Source: Climacium dendroides (Eukaryota; Streptophyta; Bryopsida; Hypnales; Climaciaceae). Taken from it: 64,000 nucleotides of DNA. The stretch lies in assembly GCA_950106755.1 (NCBI GenBank), contig OX467092.1, forward strand, positions 4,340,001-4,404,000. The letters run 5' to 3'. Of this stretch, positions 58,720 to 64,000 are shown piece after piece. A program made the translations under genes and the position numbers. Position 1 is the stretch's first letter. Each line of letters opens with the position of its first letter. Below the pieces are notes generated by a model. That model saw only the letters and a program-made list of their open reading frames with translations. It did no database searches and was not told the origin of the DNA.

Positions 58720-59388
58720 TCAGTCCAGGTTAGGCTGAGGAGTGAGGCGAATGTAGCTCTTGCCCGACGGCACCTCCACGGTCTCAAAACCCTTGGGGAA
58801 CTTTTTGGTCGCGGCGTCGTTGGAGAGCGAAGGCACAACCATGCATTTATCGCCCTGGTTCCAGTTGACCGGAGTCGCCACGCTGTAATTGGCGGTAAGC
58901 TGAAGCGAGTCAATCACGCGCAGCACCTCATTGAAGTTACGTCCCGTGGTGGCCGGGTACAAGATCGACAGCTTCAGCTTCTTGTCCGGGCCGAAGACGT
59001 ACACCGCCCTCGCCGTCAACGGGATCCCCTTGGCGTCAATTTCCTCCGGGTCCAGCATGCCGAACTTCACCGCGAGCTCGCGCGTCGGGTCGGCCACGAT
59101 CGGGTAACTCACTTTCACCCCCGGGGTGAAGCTCTCGATATCCGCAATCCAACCCTTGTGCGACTCCACATCGTTGCACGAAAGCGCAATCACCTTCACT
59201 CCGCGCTTCTCAAAGTCCGGGAGAAACTTTCCCACAGCGCCAAGCTCGGTGGTGCACACGGGAGTGAAATCGTTCGGATGCGAGAAAAGAATCGCCCAAG
59301 AACCGTCAATGTAAGAATGGAAGTCGAGTTCGCCGTGAGTGGAATCGGCTGTGAACTGCGGTGCAGTGTCTCCCAACTTCAACGCCAT
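58720..59388 (-). CDS. PER1: 1-Cys peroxiredoxin (PER1-type), 222 aa
   Basis: Thiol peroxidase of the Prx6 class that reduces H2O2 and organic peroxides with a single peroxidatic cysteine; in plants usually nuclear/cytosolic and linked to desiccation tolerance and dormancy. The single open frame starts at the ATG at 59388 (MALKLGDTAPQFTADSTHGE) and ends at 58720. Peroxidatic Cys45 is in FTPVCTTEL with Thr42 two turns before it, and the conserved Arg127 is in LTARAVYVFGP. Cys71 and Cys182 are not in the resolving position of 2-Cys enzymes. The C-terminal Prx domain runs to about 215 (WNQGDKCMVVPSLS, KFPKGFETVEVPSGK). Length matches the family (about 216-220). The coding part has no intron, but a tttgattgcag acceptor lies about 32 bp upstream of the ATG, suggesting a 5' UTR intron. 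Confidence 0.96.
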   Translation of the reverse strand: MALKLGDTAPQFTADSTHGELDFHSYIDGSWAILFSHPNDFTPVCTTELGAVGKFLPDFEKRGVKVIALSCNDVESHKGWIADIESFTPGVKVSYPIVADPTRELAVKFGMLDPEEIDAKGIPLTARAVYVFGPDKKLKLSILYPATTGRNFNEVLRVIDSLQLTANYSVATPVNWNQGDKCMVVPSLSNDAATKKFPKGFETVEVPSGKSYIRLTPQPNLD

Positions 59389-60013
59389 GATCGCTCCGGC
59401 AACTCTACCTCCCCCACTCTGCAATCAAAGGAAACAAAGCAACTCGGAAACAACCGAAGCAAATCACTGCAAACCAAGACCTCTCTATCAAACAGGTATC
59501 AAAGCTTCGTCAAAGCTCGATCAAAGCCTCGGGATAGCAACAACAATGGCAGAACAAACAAACAAAATCACGCATTCGGTCTCGCACACGACAATTTGAG
59601 AACTTCGAGAGGAAGGAGATGGAAGGGAAGGACGAGACCTATTACTGTCAGGCGTCTATGACCGTAGTAGGTGAGGGCAGTCTCTGCCCGAGCTTATGAC
59701 CGTGTCAGGTCTGCGGGCAGGCCTCTGCCAGACCCCTCCATGCTGTTCCCACGTTCCCGATGAGATAGCGATTCTCGCCGTCCGATTCGGCTCTAGGTTT
59801 CATCGAAGGGCGGAGGGAGAGGTTCGTTGCGTCGAGCTGATGTTTTTCATCTAAGGACGGATGAAGGATGACATTCGTTAACGAGGGTCGGATTTCAAGG
59901 ATAATGTCGTGACTCTGTTCGCCTCAGTTCCAAGTCACGCTCGCATCACAATGCTTTGCATGCCGTCATAATATTGTACTGTTAGCAGGGCCCCAGGGAG
60001 GATTGACGGCCCG
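59389..60013. other. 5' region of the peroxiredoxin gene
   Basis: Contains the leader, a probable 5' UTR intron (acceptor at about 59420 on the minus strand, donor not placed) and the promoter, in a GC-rich stretch up to about 59960. A short repeated motif (TATGACCGT..AGG..GGGCAG) occurs twice near 59660-59720. No TATA box was assigned. Confidence 0.5.
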
Positions 60014-60683
60014 GGGTGAACTGACCCCCCCCCCCAAGGGAAAAAATAATGAAACTTTTTATTTGCCACACATGATAAAATTTTCAAATTTTGAATTCAT
60101 ATTTGCAATTAGAGGTTCCAAATTCTCTTGAAGAGGTGCAGTAGAGAAATTAACCCATAAACGATGCAGAGGACATTTTCTTGGCTGATGAATGATAAAG
60201 AATCTCTCCATGCAAGACATAAATGCAACTATTCATCCTCCAAATCTTGTGGAAAAAGGAAAGGTCATCTACAATAGTTTGACTTCCAATGAGTGTTTTT
60301 GAATTATTTTAAGCCAACAATTCTCATGATACCAAACCAAATGATTTCTACAATGACTAGCTCGTCGTTCAAGGGTTAATCAAGCACAAAAATAGGGGGG
60401 TCTTTTTTCTTACATGCCCCCTTGGGATGACTTTGGAGGGATGAGCGAGGGGTCAATTCACCCCAATTGGATTGGTCCCCTCACTATCCAAGCCAAGGAT
60501 AAATGTAAAATAAAAAGAATGCCTCCTATTTTGTGCCACGTATTCTTCATCTCTTCTCACTAATGTGGAGCCTTTAGTTGCAAACATGAATTCAAAACTT
60601 CCAAATTTTATCATGCATTGTGAATAAAAAATTCAAGTATTTTCTTAGAAGTAAAGCAGGGAAATGAGGGGGTCAACTCACCC
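60014..60683. mobile_element. Element with long (about 110 bp) inverted repeats, hosting a nested element
   Basis: The left arm (GGGTGAACTGACCCC, AACTTTTTATT, ACATGATAAAATTTTCAAA, TTTTGAATTCATATTTGCAA) is repeated inverted on the right (TTGCAAACATGAATTCAAAA, TTTATCATGCAT, GGGGGTCAACTCACCC). An internal GGGGTCAATTCACCCC near 60450 could be an alternative right end. A run of eleven C bases sits at the left end. The family 5 element 60150-60379 is inserted inside. Confidence 0.65.
60150..60379 (+). mobile_element. Repeat family 5, full-length copy (nested)
   Basis: A 230-bp element with inverted ends TTAACCCATAAACGATG and CTCGTCGTTCAAGGGTTAA. The interior matches 34647-34814 (reversed, shorter) and 9605-9720. 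It lies between the arms of the 60014-60683 element, so it inserted later or was carried along. Confidence 0.78.
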
Positions 60684-61414
60684 TATTCCTTGTAACCAGT
60701 TGGAAGGCAAAAAAATTTATGCACAAGCTTACATGGAGCAATTAGAATAATGGAGATGAAGATGGTAGAAAAATGAAATGGTTAAGAGACAATGGAATAA
60801 AAGTTAGCCCTTGAAAGACGCAGCCCAATGATCAAGGTAGTTACCAAAATGCTCTGATTATTGGACCAATAAATGCATTTTTTGTTTCTACATTGAACAA
60901 TGAAGTCATCCATCAAACACTTTGTCCTTCAAAGTATAATACAAGTCATACAAGTCAAAAAGGTATGTATTCATATGTAGGAAGAAAGTTCCTTGTAGAA
61001 CTTACTTGGGTAGGGAATCTCCAAGAAAAAATACAAGAATGTATGATTACCATAGAATGTTTGAAATTTGGAAACTTTGAATTGATGTTTGGAATGAAGG
61101 ACCCCAAATTAGATAGGAGAGGTCACACCTTAAGGGACCAAGTTTTTACATCTATAGTAGTGGACTCTTATTGTGACTTTCTTCTTCAAACAATCCCTAT
61201 AAAAAGCTCTAAATGGACAAAAACTGGTTTTAAAAGGGATTATTGAAAATATAAGAGCATAATAAGATTTGTCAGATATTGGTTGCCAATGGATGGAATA
61301 AGAGCTAGTGTGGGTCCATTTTGAAGCCAAGGTATCTTCACTTAATTTTTATAAATAAGAATTGGCTATCCAATTGCCTTCTTACAAATGTTAAAAGTAT
61401 TTAGGGTCCATTTA

Positions 61415-62170
61415 ACCCCTAAAGGACCAAATGGCGTTTTTTTGGCAACATAGCGATTTTGGGTAGCTCACTATGAATGGAATTTTTATTTTTTGGATTG
61501 AAATTCTCATACAACATGTATCCAAGGAGAAACTTTAAGGTCCAACAATCTCCATAACTTTTGACTACATGATTAAAAAGTTATTATATGATATGTAATT
61601 TTCAACATTTGGCAGGCGATTTGGATAGCAAAAAAACTAATTTAAAAATTGCTTTTAAAAAAAATAAAAATTTGAAATTGGTTCTCTAGATTTATTTATA
61701 CATGAAAAGCTTTGAATCATTCCATTTTGATTAGTGAGGTGAAAGTTGTGAGGAGTTTTAGTTGTGGATAGTTTGTGGGTATTTATGGAATCTATATTCT
61801 ATAAAGTCTTTAATTTAACTAAAATTTCAATATTTTGGGAAAAAAATTTTAAAAAATTTAGGAATAGATGGTTTATTACAGCATTACAACCATTGGGATT
61901 GGGATTTTTCAATTCCATAAATAAACCATTAACAATTTAGTATTTTGAATCATTTTCTATTTCTTTCTACTTTCTATTTTTTTTCCTATATGTTGTACAA
62001 TTCCAAGTGATTTGAAATTTTTCAAGAATGTAGCCAATTTGCCTTGAAGAATGAATCCAAAGAGTAACCACTATTTCAGACATTTTTTCATAATGATCTA
62101 ACCTTGTGAAGTGCACTTGCCCTAGATTTTGCAAGGCCCCCCAAAAGAATTTTGTTACTTCAAATTTCCA
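61415..62170 (-). mobile_element. Repeat family 1, copy E, truncated
   Basis: Begins (TTA)ACCCCTAAAGGACCAAAT and is collinear with copy D (55150 onward) including the site that is interrupted there by the foldback element. Similarity stops near 62170 (TTTTGTTACTTCAAA) without reaching the other terminal repeat. Confidence 0.72.
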
Positions 62171-63883
62171 AAGTTGTAAAGACATATTATAAAATACAAC
62201 TTATAACAATAATTTAATAATGACTCTCAAACAAGAGTTGTAAAATATAAAACATAAATCATATCCATACAATTAGATTGACTAGTATACAAACCAATAT
62301 TTTCCAATGAAATTAAAGCCAAAATTTGAAAATTCCATCTAGAAGCAATTGTAGATTAAATATTTGTGATTTTTCAAGAATTTTTTTCCTTTAGTTCAAA
62401 ATGTTAAGTTTTATTCATAGTGATTTCTGAAGATTTTTGTTTTATTCTTATATTCACATTATTTTTGAGGATTACTTTTTGAACTACAAAGGTTATTTTT
62501 TGAGGCAAGACCTATTAGTACTTATTGAATAATAGAATATTTGCCAAGCAAAGTCTTCAAAATCTATACCATACAAATATTATGAGAAGAATATTTTTTT
62601 AAATTAATGGATGAAAAAATGCATGTTTGTATGCTTGAAATATGTTTGTTGTTCCAAATTTAAATCTTGATCTTTATAGATTAAAGATAAAACAAATTCT
62701 ATTTTTCTACAATTTTAATTCCTGTAGAAAATTACCAATATTTTTATTCAAGAATAATAAGATTTTGGATTGTTTGGAGCATGAATGATGCCTAAATTGG
62801 GCATTTTGGATGACCATTTCCAACGTTAGTTTGAGTAATATTTAAATCTTAGGTAGTCATAGGTGTTTATTTATTTTTTCTTTTATTTCCAAATTCAATG
62901 TAAGAAATATATAAAAAATAAAGAATTGATCACTTTGTATATAAGTCACATTTAGAGAGTGCAAACCATACAATTTTGTAATAATATTATTATTTTTGAC
63001 AATAACTAAAATTTCAAATGAATAAAACAAAAAACAAAAGCAAAAGAATAGAAGAATAAATAACAATAGAACTTGCAACAATTGCCAAAAATCTAAAATA
63101 GAGATATTGAGTTATATTATATTCCCTAATTATGATGTGTAGAGACATTTTGAAGGTTTATTAATATAAAATTTTAAAAATCATGTTAAATGCCTTTAAC
63201 TTTACAAGTGGTTTAAGATGGTTGTGAAGCAATTTATTTCCTAAGTTGTGAACGAGTCAAAATATTTAATATTTAAAAAAGAATTATAAATAAATAAATA
63301 AATAAATAAAAATTAAATTAACTAAATGTACTTTGTCCATATGAACATCTAAACTTCATTGCAAATCAAGACTCTTTAAAGACCTCAATTTTTTTTAATG
63401 CTTAATAAATTCACAAAATAATGAAATTGCATCAAATTTTATTTGGTTGTTTCTGGGTTTGTTTTAATATCTATATTTCCTACAATTAGATTAAAAAAAT
63501 TGAAAAAGTTTACCCTACTAAAGTCCTTTGGTGATTTGAGACAAGTCCTTTTGATTTCAAAGCCTTGTAAGTCAAAAGGCTTTGTGATTCATCAATATTT
63601 TATTCTCCAATAAATTCAACCAAAAGATCTTTTAGTTGTTTTGTTCACGTACATCCTCCCAAAATTTTAGATTGAGTTCCATCACCAATTGCAAGATTCA
63701 TTTGCTTCAACTTCAAAAAGTAGGTTTTAAAGCTCTTCATAAAGGTCTAATTCAATCTTTGAACATTTTAAGGAAAAAATATGTATGTCCTCTAACTTGA
63801 GCAATTTAAGCAATATGTTGCAAAATGGATTCAAACATGTTTTTCATGTAAATTGACCAATCAAACCTTCATATTCATCTTTA

Positions 63884-64000
63884 ATCCCTAAAATTCCTTT
63901 ATTATGTTTTCACCAAAAATGCTCCAAAACTGCCATATCTAGTATAAATACCAATTTTTGAAAAAAACTTTTTTTGACATATGTAACCATATGATCTTGT
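63884..64000 (+). mobile_element. Repeat family 1, copy F, runs off the window
   Basis: Begins TTAATCCCTAAAATTCC and continues like copy C (CCAAAAATGCTCCAAAACTG and a GACATATGTAACC block). The right end is outside the window. Confidence 0.7.

Larger units (their letters stand above)
60684..64000. other. Intergenic, repeats only
   Basis: No gene is supported. An unbroken 117-codon frame at 60893-61246 lacks an ATG at its beginning and matches nothing I recognise. Family 1 copies start at 61415 and 63884. The stretch 62200-63880 is AT-rich with a TAAA simple repeat near 63288-63310. Confidence 0.55.

Noticed and set aside
58663..59661. Long 332-codon plus-strand frame over the peroxiredoxin gene
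   Set aside because: It is the antisense shadow of the peroxiredoxin coding sequence, caused by high GC at third positions.
60893..61246. 117-codon open frame that could be a transposase fragment
   Set aside because: Starts at a non-ATG codon, no transposase motif seen, and it sits in repeat-rich DNA.

Overview
The window is nuclear DNA from a streptophyte: a land plant or, perhaps more likely, a charophyte green alga. The evidence is spliced genes with plant relatives (a plant-type calmodulin whose one coding intron splits Gly26, a MUR3-like GT47 glycosyltransferase, a GLYR1-like reductase, a 1-Cys peroxiredoxin and a small plant protein of the At5g43822 type), GT-AG introns, telo-box motifs and plant-like MITEs. 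The calmodulin has Ser27 where vascular-plant calmodulins usually have Cys, a weak hint of an alga. Coding exons are clearly more GC-rich than the very AT-rich surroundings.

Layout. 1-14.9 kb: no secure gene, but isolated exon-like fragments (4.9, 6.2, 9.9-10.7 kb) among small inverted-repeat elements. 14.9-18.9 kb: five-exon GT47 gene (602 aa, + strand). 19-41.9 kb: gene desert built of non-autonomous inverted-repeat elements, several in recognisable pairs or families, plus a telo-box/TATA promoter-like island at 33.3 kb followed by a duplicated noncoding cassette. 42-43.6 kb: calmodulin (+) with a G-box/TGACGTCA promoter. 45.1-46.8 kb: the At5g43822-like gene (- strand). 49.05-53.74 kb: eight-exon GLYR1-like gene (+) with a GC-AG intron. 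54.4-57 kb: nested transposable elements. 58.7-59.4 kb: 1-Cys peroxiredoxin (-). 60-64 kb: more nested elements.

The most striking observation is in the 45.1-46.8 kb gene. Exons 1, 2, 4, 5 and 6 lie on the minus strand, but the exon that fits between 2 and 4 by homology, splice phase and coiled-coil register lies in place on the plus strand with its own acceptor and donor. This looks like a micro-inversion of one 174-nt exon, or an assembly error. Because 174 is a multiple of three, minus-strand splicing of exon 2 to exon 4 stays in frame and would give a 135-aa protein instead of about 193 aa.

The five genes belong to unrelated housekeeping functions (cell-wall xyloglucan galactosylation, calcium signalling, aldehyde detoxification, peroxide detoxification, and probably ribosome biogenesis) and show no operon-like organisation. 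At least three repeat families with different interiors share a TTAACCCYTAAA terminus, and several elements are nested. One insertion can be compared with a paralogous empty site inside the same window.
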